A DNA stretch of 64,000 nucleotides from Toxotes chatareus (Eukaryota > Chordata > Actinopteri > Toxotidae): contig CM028901.1 in the NCBI GenBank assembly GCA_016801885.1, positions 14,581,095-14,645,094 of the forward strand, given 5' to 3'. The notes beneath the pieces were generated by a model that was given only the letters and a program-made list of their open reading frames with translations, made no database searches and was not told the DNA's origin. Positions 38,501 to 50,960 of the stretch are shown here, one piece after another. Every line of letters starts with the position of its first letter. The stretch's first letter is position 1. Position numbers and translations under genes: made by a program.

Positions 38501-40130
38501 CCATTTACCCATAACTAATTCAGTTATTACTTGTAGCTAACTATTTCAACCACTGATCCGATTACAGCCAACCTATTCACCATTCATTCATCATCTGTTT
38601 CAACCATTTCTTGATAAGCCAAGCTAATTATAACTGTTCATTTATTTTAGCTTTAGCGTAGCTTAATACACACAACAGCTGACACTCTGTGGATAAACTT
38701 TAAAATAAAAGTTGAGTTGAGCTACTCCACAGTCTTTCCCCTGAAAACTGCAGAAGTTCCCCTCCACAGATCTGGACTGGAATCACTGGCCTTTCTGAGC
38801 CAGTATTTTTCAGTATTTTCAGTTTTTTTAATATTAATGTTTTCACCATGGTAATGATTAACTATATCTTTGCTTGTAAAGGTCCTGCTGAGATATTGAT
38901 ATTGATATTGATATTGATATTGATCCATTTTCTCCACACAATAGCTTCTTTCTCTAGGATACAGTAGCTCTACCTCAGCGAACATGTTCAGCCTCCTTGC
39001 ATGATGTAAATTATGAATCAGCTAATACCAGGTTTTGCCTTCTGATTATGACCTGCTGCTGTAATAAGATGCTCACCTTATGCACGATCTCATCATGATT
39101 CAAGGTCAGCAGTGAGGTCTTTCAATATTAATGACACAAGCTGTTGATGTGTATCTACCCATCAGTCTCTTGGGGTTCAGCTCACAGCTTGTTGACATCA
39201 CACAGAGCAGAGAGAGTCTGTTAAAAAAAAAGAAAAAAAAAAAAGTTAAAGTCGTCAAAGACGAGTACTTGGATTTTTTGAGTAAAGTTGGTGTTGTACA
39301 AGTCCAGACTAAGTGGATCCGGTTTAGAGTGCCCATCAGGCAAGTTTGGTTCTCTCAAATTGGGGCATCTGGTCCTTAGTGTGTGTTGTATTAAATGAAA
39401 TCAACTTCAGCTGGACAGATGGAACCAAATAAAAATAAGTTCAGAGCCACAACAATATGACTCAAAACTTCCGTCTTCTTTCAGAAGAACAGCAATGCTG
39501 TTTGCAGAGAGTGAGACTTTAATCTAAACCGACAGAGGAAGTGACCCCAAAAAACACAAGGATTTATGGGTAGAAACACATATATTTGTGTTCTGAGCTT
39601 GGAAATAGATGCAGCCTGGAATGATGATTATATTGAGCCATTTCTTATATTAGCCATCTGACCTTTTCTTACAATAATGTTGTCATTACCAAATGATATG
39701 AATTACTTAGACCTGATCACACATATTCAAACAACCAGCATAAAGTGATTTATTGATTAATTAGAATTAATTTAAAATGTGGATTAAATCCTTTTAAACT
39801 TGGATTGATTTCATTTTAACTTTCAACCTGATTTTAGGATTAATTTGTAACCTTTCGTTTGATCTTACATTAATCCTCATTAGAATATTGTCAGAATATT
39901 GTCCAGTTGCTTCAGACGTTTAAAATATTTACCTATTTTACCTTTCTTTTGTATAAAAATCAAATCAAATCCAGACTTGCGATGTAAGAGCAGCTTAACA
40001 GCAGCAGAAAATCTTGTTTTCACTGACCTCATGACCACCATGCTGCAGTTATTAAAAAAAGGTGTAGGTTGGCTGTGGTTACAGTCACAACAGATCATAC
40101 ATGAGACAATCATTGAAATTTAAAACTTTA
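35561..40130. other. non-coding DNA between the candidate promoter and the tandem array
   Basis: This is AT-rich unique-looking sequence with no supported exon. It includes a short hexamer tract at 38892-38924, poly-A runs near 39223-39244, and increasingly AT-rich DNA over the last 400 bases before the array. Confidence 0.5.
38892..38924. repeat. (GATATT)n hexamer microsatellite
   Basis: About five and a half perfect GATATT units. Confidence 0.95.
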
Positions 40131-42250
40131 ACAAAATCGGCCAAAAAAAGTAATACTTTAGCATGACCTCAAAATGTCATAAAAAACGTCATAGTATAGT
40201 AATGTGTCAAAATCGGCCAAAAAAAGTCATACTTTAGCATGACCTCAAAATGTCATAAAAAACGTCATAGTATAGTAATGTGTCAAAATCGGCCAAAAAA
40301 AGTCATACTTTAGTATGACCTCAAAATGTCATAAAAAAACGTTATAGTATAGTAAGGCGTCAAAATCAACCAAAAAAAGTCATACTTTATTATGACCTCA
40401 AAATGTGCCAAAAAACATCATAGTATAGTAACACGTCAAAATCGGCCAAAAAAAGTCATACTTTAGTATGACCTCAAAATGTCATAAAAAAAACGTTATA
40501 GTATAGTAACGCGTCAAAATCAGCCAAAAAAAGTCATACTTTAGTAGAACATCAAAATATCATAAAAAAATGTCATAGTATAATAAGGCATCAAAATCAG
40601 CATAAAAAAGTCAAAAAAAATTTTGACCTCAAAATGTCATAAAAAACGTCATAGTATCGTAAGGCGTCAAAATCGGCCAAAAAAAGTCAAATTTTTTTTT
40701 ACCTCAAAATGTCATAAAAAAACGTCATAGTATAGTAAGGCGTCAAAATCGGCAAAAAAAAGTCATACTTTAGTATGACCTCAAAATGTCATAAAAAACG
40801 TCATAGTATAATAAGGCGTCAAAATCGGCCTAAAAAAGTGATATTTTAGTATGACCTCAAAATGTCATAAAAAACGTCATAGTATAGTAAGGCGTCAAAA
40901 TTGGCCAAAAAAAGTCGTACTTTAGTATGACCTTAAAAGGTCATAAAAAAAAAATCATAGTATAATAAGGCGTCAAAATCGGCAAAAAAAAGTCATACTT
41001 GAGTATGACCTCAAAATGTGCCAAAAAACATCATAGTATAGTAAGGCGTCAAAATCGGCCAAAAAAAGTCATACTTTAGTATGACCTCAAAATGTCATAA
41101 AAAAACGTTATAGTATAGTAACGCGTCAAAATCAGCCAAAAAAAGTCATACTTTAGTAGAACATCAAAATATCATAAAAAAAATGTCATAGTATAATAAG
41201 GCATCAAAATCAGCATAAAAAAGTCAAAAAAAAATTTGACCTCAAAATGTCATAAAAAACGTCATAGTATAATAAGGCGTCAAAATCGGCCAAAAAAAGT
41301 CAAATTTTTTTTTACCTCAAAATGTCATAAAAAAACGTCATAGTATAGTAAGGCGTCAAAATCGGCAAAAAAAAGTCATACTTTAGTATGACCTCAAAAT
41401 GTCATAAAAAACGTCATAGTATAATAAGGCGTCAAAATCGGCCTAAAAAAGTGATATTTTAGTATGACCTCAAAATGTCATAAAAAACGTCATAGTATAG
41501 TAAGGCGTCAAAATTGGCCAAAAAAAGTCGTACTTTAGTATGACCTTAAAAGGTCATAAAAAAAAATCATAGTATAATAAGGCGTCAAAATCGGCAAAAA
41601 AAAGTCATACTTGAGTATGACCTCAAAATGTGCCAAAAAACATCATAGTATAGTAAGGCGTCAAAATCGGCCAAAAAAAGTCATACTTTAGTATGACCTC
41701 AAAATGTCATAAAAAACTTCATAGTATAGTAAGGCTTCAAAATCGGGCAAAAAAAGTCATACTTTAGTATGACCTCAAAATGTAATAAAAAACGTGATAG
41801 TATAGTAAGGCGTCAAAATCGGCCAAAAAAATACATACTTTAGTATGACCTCAAAATGTCATAAAAAACGTCATAGTATAGTAGGGCATCAAAATCGGCC
41901 AAAAAAAGTCATACTTTAGTATGACCTCAAAATGTCATAAAAAACTCATAGTATAGTAAGGCGTAAAAATCAGCCATAAAAAGTCAAAAAAAAATTACCT
42001 CAAGATGTCATAAAAAACGTCATACTATAATAAGGCGTCAAAATCGGCCAAAAAAAGTCAAAAAATTTTTGACCTCAAAATGTCATTAAAAACGTCATAG
42101 TATAGTAAGTCGTCAAAATTGGCCAAAAAAATCCATACTTTAGTATGACCTCAGAATGTCATAAAAAACGTCATAGTATAGTAAGGCATCAGAATCGGCA
42201 AAAAAAGGGATACTTTAGTATGACCTCAAAATGTCATAAAAAGTCATAGT
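40131..42250. repeat. proximal array block dominated by class A monomers
   Basis: The units here mostly carry GTCAAAATCGGCC followed by GTCATACTTTAGTATGAC, with uniform spacing of about 76 bases. Class B features (a T-run with CGGGC) appear only after about 42.3 kb. The low divergence suggests recent homogenisation. Confidence 0.85.
40400..41625. repeat. two copies of a higher-order repeat of about 613 bp (8 monomers)
   Basis: A series of idiosyncratic monomers recurs in the same order. Shared markers are 'aaaatgtgccaaaaaacatc', 'gttatagtatagtaacgcgt', 'agtagaacatcaaaatatca' and 'aggcatcaaaatcagcataa'. The last marker begins its 'tcaaaatcagcataaaa' part at 40591 and 41204, an offset of 613 bases. 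The copies differ by only a few bases, mainly A-run length. Confidence 0.9.
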
Positions 42251-44214
42251 ATAGTAAGGCTTAGAATTTGCCAAAAAAAAGTCAAAAAAAATTTTTTGGA
42301 CCTCAAAATGTGATAAAAAAAAAAACGTCATAGTATAGTATGGCATTTTTTTGGGTAAAAAAAATCAAAATTTTTTTGATCTCAAACTGTCATAAAAAAT
42401 GTCATAGTATAGTAAGGCGTCAAAATTGGCCAAAAAAAGTCATACTTTAGAATGGCCTCAAAATGTCATAAAAAACGTCATAGTATAGTAAGGCTTCAAA
42501 ATTTGCCAAAAAAAGTCAAAAAAATTTTTGGGACCTCAAAATGTGGTAAAAAAAAAAACGTCATAGTATAGTATGGCATTTTTTTGGGCAAAAAAAATCA
42601 AAAATTTTTTTGATCTCAAACTGTCATAAAAAACGTCATAGTATAGTAAGGCGTCAAAATCGGCCAAAAAAAGTCATACTTTAGAATGGCCTCAAAATGT
42701 CATAAAAAACGTCATAGTATAGTATGGCGTTTTTTTCGGGCAAAAAAAGTCACAATTTTTTTCAGCCTCAAAATGTCATAAAAAACGTCATAGTATAGTA
42801 AGGCGTCAAAATCGGCCAAAAAAAGTCAAAAAAAATTTTCACCTCAAAATGTCATACAAAGTGTCATAGTATAGTAGGGCGTTTTTTTCAGGAAAAAAAA
42901 GTCAAAATTTTTTTGGACCTCAAAATATCATAAAAACCGTCCTAGTATAATATGGCCTTTTTTCGGGCAACAAAAGTCAAAATTTTGTTTGACCTCAAAA
43001 TGTCATAAAAAACGTCATAGTATAGTAAGGCTTCAAAATCGGCCAAAAAAACTCAAAATTTTTTTTGACATCAAAATGTAATACAAAACGTCATAGTATA
43101 GTAAGGCGTCAAAATCGGCCAAAAATAGTCATACTTTCGAATGGCCTCAAGAAGTCATAAAAAAACGTCATAGTATAGTATGGCGTCTTTTTCGGGCAAA
43201 AAAGTTCCAAATTTTTTGGACCTCAAAATGTCAGAAAAAACGTCATAGTATAGTATGGTCTTTTTTTCGGGCAAAAAGAGTCACAATTTTTTTCAGCCTC
43301 AAAATGTAATATAAAACGTCATAGTATAGTATGGCGTTTTTCCCAGGAAAAAAAAATTTAAAAATTTTTTCGGCCTCAAAATGTCATAAAAAACGTCATA
43401 GTATAGTAAGGCGTTTTTTCAGGCAAAAAAAGTCAACATTTTTTTGGATCTCAAAATATCATAAAAACCGGTATAATATAATATGGCCTTTTTTCGGGCA
43501 AAAAAAGTCACAATTTTTTTCAGCCTCAAAATGTCATAACAAAAATCATAGTATAGTAAGGCGTTTTTTGGGGGGAATTTTTTCTGGCAAAAAAAGTCAA
43601 AAAATTTTTGACCTCAAAATGTCATAAAAAACGTCATAGTATAATATGGCGTCAAAATCGGCCAATAAAAAGTCTAAATTTTTTTGGACCTCAAAAAGTC
43701 ATAAACAACGTCATAGTATAGTATGGCATTTTTTTTCGGGCTAAAAAAGTCAAAATAATTTTTTGGCCTCAAAATGTCATAAAAAACGTCATAGTATAGT
43801 GTGGCATTTTTTTCGGGGAAAAAAGTCACAATTTTTTTCAGCCTCAAAATGTCATTAAAAAAGTCAAAGTATAATAAGGCGTCAAAATCGGCCAAAAAAA
43901 GTCGAAATTTTTTTGGACCTCAAAAATTCATAAACAACGTTATAGTATAGTATGGCATTTTTTTTCAGGCAAAAAAAGTCAAAAAAAATTTTTTGCCTCA
44001 AAATGTCATAAAAAACGTCATAGTAAAGTATGGCGTTTTATTGGGGGAAAAAAAGTTCAAAAATTTTTTGGACCTCAAAATGTCATAAAAAACGTCATAG
44101 TATAGTATGGCGTTTTTTTCGGGCAAAAAAAGTCAAAAAAATTTTTAGCCTCAAAATGTCATAAAAAACGTCATAGTATAGTAAGGCGTCAAAATCGGCC
44201 AAAAAAAGTAATAT

Positions 44215-45660
44215 TTTCGAATGGCCTCCAGAAGTCATAAGAAACATCATAGTACAGTATGGCGTTTTTTTTGGGCAAAAAAAGTCACAATTTTTTCGGC
44301 CTCAAAATGTCATAAAAGACGTCATAGTAAAGTATGGCGTTTTTTGGGGGGAAATAAAGTCAAAAAAAATTTTCGGCCTCAAAATGTCATAAAAAACGTC
44401 ATAGTATAATATGGCGTTTTTTTCGGGCAAAAAAAGTCAAAATTTTGTTTGACCTCAAAATGTCATAAAAAACATCATAGTAAAGTATGGCGTTTTATTG
44501 GGGGAAAAAAAGTTCAAAAATTTTTTGGACCTCAAAATGTCATAAAAAACGTCATAGTATAGTATGGAGTTTTTTTCGGGCAAAAAAAGTCAAAATTTTT
44601 TTCAGCCTCAAAATGTCATAAAAAAACGTCATAGTATAGTAAGGCGTCAAAATCGGCCAAAAAAAGTCAAAAATTTTTTTGGCCGCAAAATGTCATAAAA
44701 AACGTCATAGTATAGTATGGCGTTTTTTTCGGGCAAAAAAAGTCAAAATATTTTTTTGACCTCAAAACGTCATAGTATAGTATGGCGTTTTTTTCGGGTA
44801 AAAAAAGACGACGTTTTTTTGGGCCTCAAAATGTCATAAAAAACGTCATAGTAATGTATGGTGTTTTTTTTGGGGGAAAAAAAGTTCAAAAATTTTTTTG
44901 GACCTCAAAATGTCATAAAAAAACGTCATAGTATAGTATCGCGTTTTTTTTCGGGCAAAAAAAGTCACAATTTTTTTCAGCCTCAAAATGTCATAAAAAA
45001 CGTCATAGTATATTATATATTTCAAATCGGCCAAAAAAAGTCACAATTTTTTTTGGCCTCAAAATGTCATAAAAAAAGTTATAGTATAGTATGGTGTTTT
45101 TTTCAGGCAAAAAAAGTGAAAAAATTTTTTGACCTCAAAATGTCATAAAAAACGTCATAGTATAGTATGGCGTTTTTTTCGGCAAAAAAAGTCAAAATTT
45201 TTTTGACCTCAAAATGTCATAAAAAACGTCATAGTAAAGTATGGCGTTTTTTTTTGGGAAAAAAGTTCAAAAATTTTTTGGTCTCAAAATGTCATAAAAA
45301 ACATCATAGTATAGTATGGCGTTTTTTTTTTCAGCCAAAAAAAGTCAAAAAAAAATTTTTTCAGCCTCAAAATGTCATTAAAAAAAAACATGTATATAGT
45401 AAGGCGTCAAAATCGGCCAAAAAAAGTCAAAAATTTTTGGCCTCAAAATGTCATAAAAAACGTCATAGTATAATATGGCATTTTTTTGGGGCAAAAAAAG
45501 TCAAATTTTTTTTTCACATCAAAATGTCATAACAACCGTCATAGTATAAGATGGCCTTTTTTCGGGTAAAAAAAAGTCACAATTTTTTTCGGCTTCAAAA
45601 TGTCATAAAAAACGTCACAGTATAGTATGGCGTCAAAATCGGCAAAAAAAAAAGTCAAAA
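44215..45660. repeat. array segment duplicated at 48760-49950 (copy 1)
   Basis: Rare variants occur in the same order as in 48760-49950. 'Gaatggcctccagaagtcat' is near 44219 and 48764, 'tttttttggccgcaaaatgt' near 44674 and 48991, 'acctcaaaacgtcatagt' near 44759 and 49075, and 'aacaaccgtcatagtataag' at 45531 and 49836. Offsets shift from about 4545 to about 4305 bases, which means roughly three monomers were lost or gained in one copy. Confidence 0.85.
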
Positions 45661-48600
45661 TTTTTTTGGACCTCAAAAAGTCATAAACAACGTCATAGTA
45701 TAGTAAGGCGTCAAAATCGGCCAAAAAAAGTCATACTTTAGAATGGCCTCAAAACGTCATAAAAAACGTCATAGTATAGTATGGCGTTTTTTTCGGGCAA
45801 AAGAAGTCACAATTTTTTTCAGCCTCAAAATGTAATATAAAACGTCATAGTATAGTATGGCGTTTTTTCCGGGGAAAAAAAATTTAAAACTTTTTTTGGC
45901 CTCAAAATGTCATAAAAAACGTCATAGTATAGTAAGGCGTCAAAATCGGCCAAAAAAAGTCAAAAAAAATTTTCACCTCAAAATGTCATAAAAAGCGTCA
46001 TAGTATAGTATGGCGTTTTTTTCAGGCAAAACAAGTCAAAATTTTTTTGGACCTCAAAATATCATAAAAGCCGTCCTAGTATAATATGGCCTTTTGTCGG
46101 GCAACAAAAGTCAAAATTTTGTTTGACCTCAAAATGTCACAAAAAATGTCATAGTATAGTATGGTGTTTTTTGGGGGGAAAAAAAGTAAAAAAAAAAATT
46201 TCGGCCTCACAATGTCATAAAAAACATCATAGTATAGTAAGGCGTCAAAATCGGCCAAAAAAAGTCAAAAATTTTTTGACATCAAAATGTCATAAAAAAC
46301 GTCATAGTATAGTATGGCGTCAAAATCAGCCAAAAAAAAGTCAAAATTTTTTTGGACCTCAGAAAGCCATAAACAACGTCATAGTATAGTATGGCGTTTT
46401 TTTCGGGCAAAAAAAGTCAAAAAAATTTTTTACCTCAAAATGTCATAAAAAACGTCATAGTATAGTAAGGCGTCAAAATCGGCCAAAAATAGTCATACTT
46501 TCGAATGGCCTCAAGAAGTCATAAAAAACGTCATAGTATAGTATGGTCTTTTTTTCGGGCAAAAAGAGTCACAATTTTTTTCAGCCTCAAAATGTAATAT
46601 AAAACGTCATAGTATAGTATGGCGTTTTTTCCGTGAAAAAAAAATTTAAAAATTTTTTTGGCCTCAAAATGTCATAAAAAACGTCATAATATAGTAAGGC
46701 GTTTCTTTCAGGCAAAAAAAAGTCAAAATTTTTTTGGACCTCAAAATATCATAAAATCCGTCATAGTATAATATGGCCTTTTTTCGGGCAAAAAAAGGCA
46801 CAATTTTTTTCGGCCTCAAAATGTCATAAGAAAAATCATAGTATAGTAAGGCGTTTTTTGGGGGGAAATAAAGTCAAAAATTTTTTTTGGCCTCAAAATG
46901 TCATAAAAAACGTCATTGTATAATAAGGCGTCAAAATCAGCCAAAAAAAGTCAAAAATTTTTTGGACCTCAAAATGTCATAAAAAACGTCATAGTATAGT
47001 ATGGCTTTTTTTTCGAGCAAAAAAAGTCAAAAATTTTTTCAGCCTCAAAATGTCATAAAAAACGTCATAGTATAGTAAGGCGTCAAAATCGGCCAAAAAA
47101 AGTCACAATTTTTTTTGGCCTCAAAATGTCATAAAAAACGTCATTGTATAGTATGGCGTTTTTTTCTGGTAAAAAAAGTCAAAAATTTTTTGACCTCAAA
47201 ATGTCATAAAATACGTCATAGTATAGTATTGCGTCAAAATCGGCCAAAAAAAAGTCTAAATTTTTTTGGACCTCAAAAAGTCATAAACAACGTCATAGTA
47301 TAGTATGGCGTCAAAATCGGCCAAAAAAAGTCAAAATTTTTTTGGATCTCAAAAAGTCACAAACAACGTCATAGTATAGTATGGCATTTTTTTTCGGGCA
47401 AAAAAAGTCAAAAAAATTTTTGGCCTCAAAATGTCATAAAAAACATCACAGTATAGTATGTTGCTTTTTTCGGGCAAAAAAAGTCAAAAAAATTTTCGGC
47501 CTCAAAATGTCATAAAAAACGTCATAATATAGTATGGCGTTTTTTTCGGTTAAAAAAAGTCAAAATTTTTTTGACCTCCAAATGTCATAAAAAACATCAT
47601 AGTATAGTATGGCGGGTTTTTTTTGGGCAAAAAAAGTCACCAATTTTTTCAGCCTCAACATGTCATAAAAAACGTCATAGTATAGTATGGCTTTTTTTTC
47701 AGGCAAAAAAAGTCAAAATTTTTTCTACCTCAAAATGTCATAAAAAACGTTATAGTATAGTATGGCGTCAAAATCGGCCAAAAAAAGTCAAAAATTTTTG
47801 ACCTCAAAAAGCCATAAACAACGTCATAGTATAGTATGACGTTTTTTTTTTTCGGTCTCAAAATGTCATAAAAAACGTCATAGTATAGTAAGGCGTTTTT
47901 TTCAGGCAAAAAAAGTCAAAATTTTTTTGGACCTCAAAATGTCATAAAAAACATCATAGTATAATATGGCGTTTTTTTCTGGCAAAAAAAGTCAAAATTT
48001 TTTTGACCTCAAAATGTCATAAAAAACGTCATAGTACAGTATGGCGTTTTTTTCGGGCAAAAAAAGTCAAAAAAATTTTTTGCCTCAAAATGTCATAAAA
48101 AACGTCATAGTAAAGTATGGCGTTTTTTTGGGGGAAAAAAAGGTCAAAAATTTTTTTGGTCTCAAAATGTAAAAAAAAAACGTCATAGTATAGTATGGCG
48201 TTTTTTTCGGGCAAAAAAATTCATAATTCGTTTGACCTCAAAATGTCATAAAAAACGTCATAGTATAGTATGGTGTTTTTTTTTGGGAAAAAAAAAAAAA
48301 AAATTTTTGTCTCAAAATGTCATAAAAAACCGTCATAGTATAGTATGCCGTTTTTTTCGGGCAAAAAAAGTCAAACATTTTTTTGGCCTCAAAATGTCAT
48401 AAAAAACGTCATTGTATAATAAGGCGTCAAAATCAGCCAAAAAAAGTCAAAAAAATTTTTGACCTCAAAATGTCATAAAAAACCGTCATAGTATAGTATG
48501 CCGTTTTTTTCGGGCAAAAAAAGTCAAACATTTTTTTGGCCTCAAAATGTCATAAAAAAAACGTCATTGTATAATAAGGCGTCAAAATCAGCCAAAAAAA

Positions 48601-48759
48601 GTCAAAAAATTTTTTGACCTCAAAATGTCATAAAAAACGTCATAGTATAGTATGGCGTTTTTTTCGAGCAAAAAAAGTCAAAAATTTTTTCAGCCTCAAA
48701 ATGTCATAAAAAACGTCATAGTATAGTAAGGCGTCAAAATCAGCCAAAAAAAGTAATAT

Positions 48760-49950
48760 TTTCGAATGGCCTCCAGAAGTCATAAGAAACATCATAGTAC
48801 AGTATGGCGTTTTTTTTGGGCAAAAAAAGTCACAATTTTTTCGGCCTCAAAATGTCATAAAAGACGTCATAGTAAATTATGGCGTTTTTTGGGGGGAAAT
48901 AAAGTCAAAAAAAATTTTCGGCCTCAAAATGTCATAAAAAAACGTCATAGTATAGTAAGGCGTCAAAATCGGCCAAAAAAAGTCAAAAAATTTTTTGGCC
49001 GCAAAATGTCATAAAAAACGTCATAGTATAGTATGGCGTTTTTTTCGGGCAAAAAAAGTCAAAATATTTTTTTGACCTCAAAACGTCATAGTATAGTATG
49101 CCGTTTTTTTTGGTAAAAAAACGACAAAAAAATTTTGGGCCTCAAAATGTCATAAAAAACGTCATAGTAATGTATGGTGTTTTTTGGGGGGAAAAAAAGT
49201 TCAAAAATTTTTTTGGACCTCAAAATGTCATAAAAGACGTCATAGTATAGTATCGCGTTTTTTTCGGGCAAAAAAAGTCACAATTTTTTTCAGCCTCAAA
49301 ATGTCATAAAAAACGTCATAGTATATTAAGGCGTCAAAATCGGCCAAAAAAAGTCACAATTTTTTTTGGCCTCAAAATGTCATAAAAAAGTTATAGTATA
49401 GTATGGTGTTTTTTTCGGGCAAAATAAGTCAAAAAAAATTTTTGACCTCAAAACATCATAGTATAGTATGGCGTTTTTTTCGGGCAAAAAAAGTCAAAAT
49501 TCTTTTGACCTCAAAATGTCATAAAAAACGTCATAGTAAAGTATGGCATTTTCTTCGGGGTAAAAAAGTTCAAAAATTTTTTTGGTCTCAAAATGTCATA
49601 AAAAACATCATAGTATAGTATGGCGTTTTTTTTTTCAGCCAAAAAAAGTCAAAAAAAAATTTTTTCAGCCTCAAAATGTCATTAAAAACGTCATAGTATA
49701 GTAAGGCGTCAAAATCGGCCAAAAAAAGTCAAAAAATTTTTTGGCCTCAAAATGTCATAAAAAAACGTCATAGTATAATATGGCATTTTTTTGGGGCAAA
49801 AAAAGTCAAAATTTTTTTTCACATCAAAATGTCATAACAACCGTCATAGTATAAGATGGCCTTTTTTCGGGTAAAAAAAGTCACAATTTTTTTCGGCTTC
49901 AAAATGTCATAAAAAACGTCACAGTATAGTATAGGCGTCAAAATTTTGGA
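48760..49950. repeat. array segment duplicated from 44215-45660 (copy 2)
   Basis: This is the partner of the segment at 44215-45660, with the same rare monomer variants in the same order and about three fewer monomers in its left part. It runs directly into the disordered block that starts near 49920. Confidence 0.85.
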
Positions 49951-50960
49951 CCTCAAAAAGTCAAAAAAAAATAGTCAAAAAAATTTTTTTAGACCTCAAA
50001 ATGTCATAAAAACGTCATAGTCATAAACAAAAGTCATAGTATAGTAGTAGGCGTCAAAATCGGCCAAAAAAGTCATAAAAAACGTCATAGTATAGTATGG
50101 CCTCAAAAAAGTCATAAAAACGTGTCATAGTATAGTATAGTATGGCGTTTTTTCAGGCAAAATCAAGTCAAAATTTTTTTTTTGTCGGACCTCAAAATGT
50201 CATAAAAAATGTCATAGTATAGTATGGCGTCAAAATCGGCCAAAAATAGTCATAAAATTTTTGGCCTCAAAAAGTCATAAAAAAACGTCATAGTATAGTA
50301 TGGTCTTTTTTTTGGCAAAAAAGTCAAAAATTTTTGGGCCTCAAAATGTCATAAAAAACTCAAAATGTAATATAAAACGTCATAGTATAGTATGGCGTTT
50401 ATGGCGTTTTTCAAAAATTTTTTGACCTCAAAATGTCAAAAAAAAAAAAAAGTATGGCAAAAAAAGTCAAAATTTTTTTGGACCTCAAAATATCATAAAA
50501 AAAAAATCATAGTATAGTATGGCCTTTTTTCGGGCAAAAAAAAGTCACAATTTTTTTTTTCGACCTCAAAATGTCATAAGAAAAATCATAGTATAGTAAG
50601 GCGTTTTTTGGGAAAAAAAAGTCAAAAAATTTTTTCAAAATGCCATAAAAATGTCATAAAAAATGTCATTGTATAATAAAAAAGGCACAATTTTTTTTGG
50701 CCTCAAATAAAAAAATCAGCCAAAAAAAGTCAAAAAAAGTCAAAAATTTTTTGACCTCAAAATGTCATAAAAAACGTCATAGTATAGTATAGCGTCAAAA
50801 TCAGTCAAAAATTTTTGGCCAAAATAAAAAAGCGTCATAGTATTTTTTTTTGGCCTCAAAATGTCATAAAAAACGTCATTGTATAGTATGGCGTTTTTTT
50901 CTGGTAAAAAAAGTCAAAAAATTTTTGACCTCAAAAAGTCATAAACAATGTCATAGTATA
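49920..50960. repeat. disordered array block with broken monomers
   Basis: The regular monomer order breaks down. Examples are a partial unit after 'gtatagtataggcgtcaaaa' (about 49925), doubled phrases such as 'catagtatagtatagtatgg' near 50127, and isolated fragments near 50430-50460 and 50640-50720. Flanking blocks return to regular spacing. Similar but shorter irregular patches lie near 56.9-57.1, 58.5-59.0 and 62.7-62.9 kb. Confidence 0.75.
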
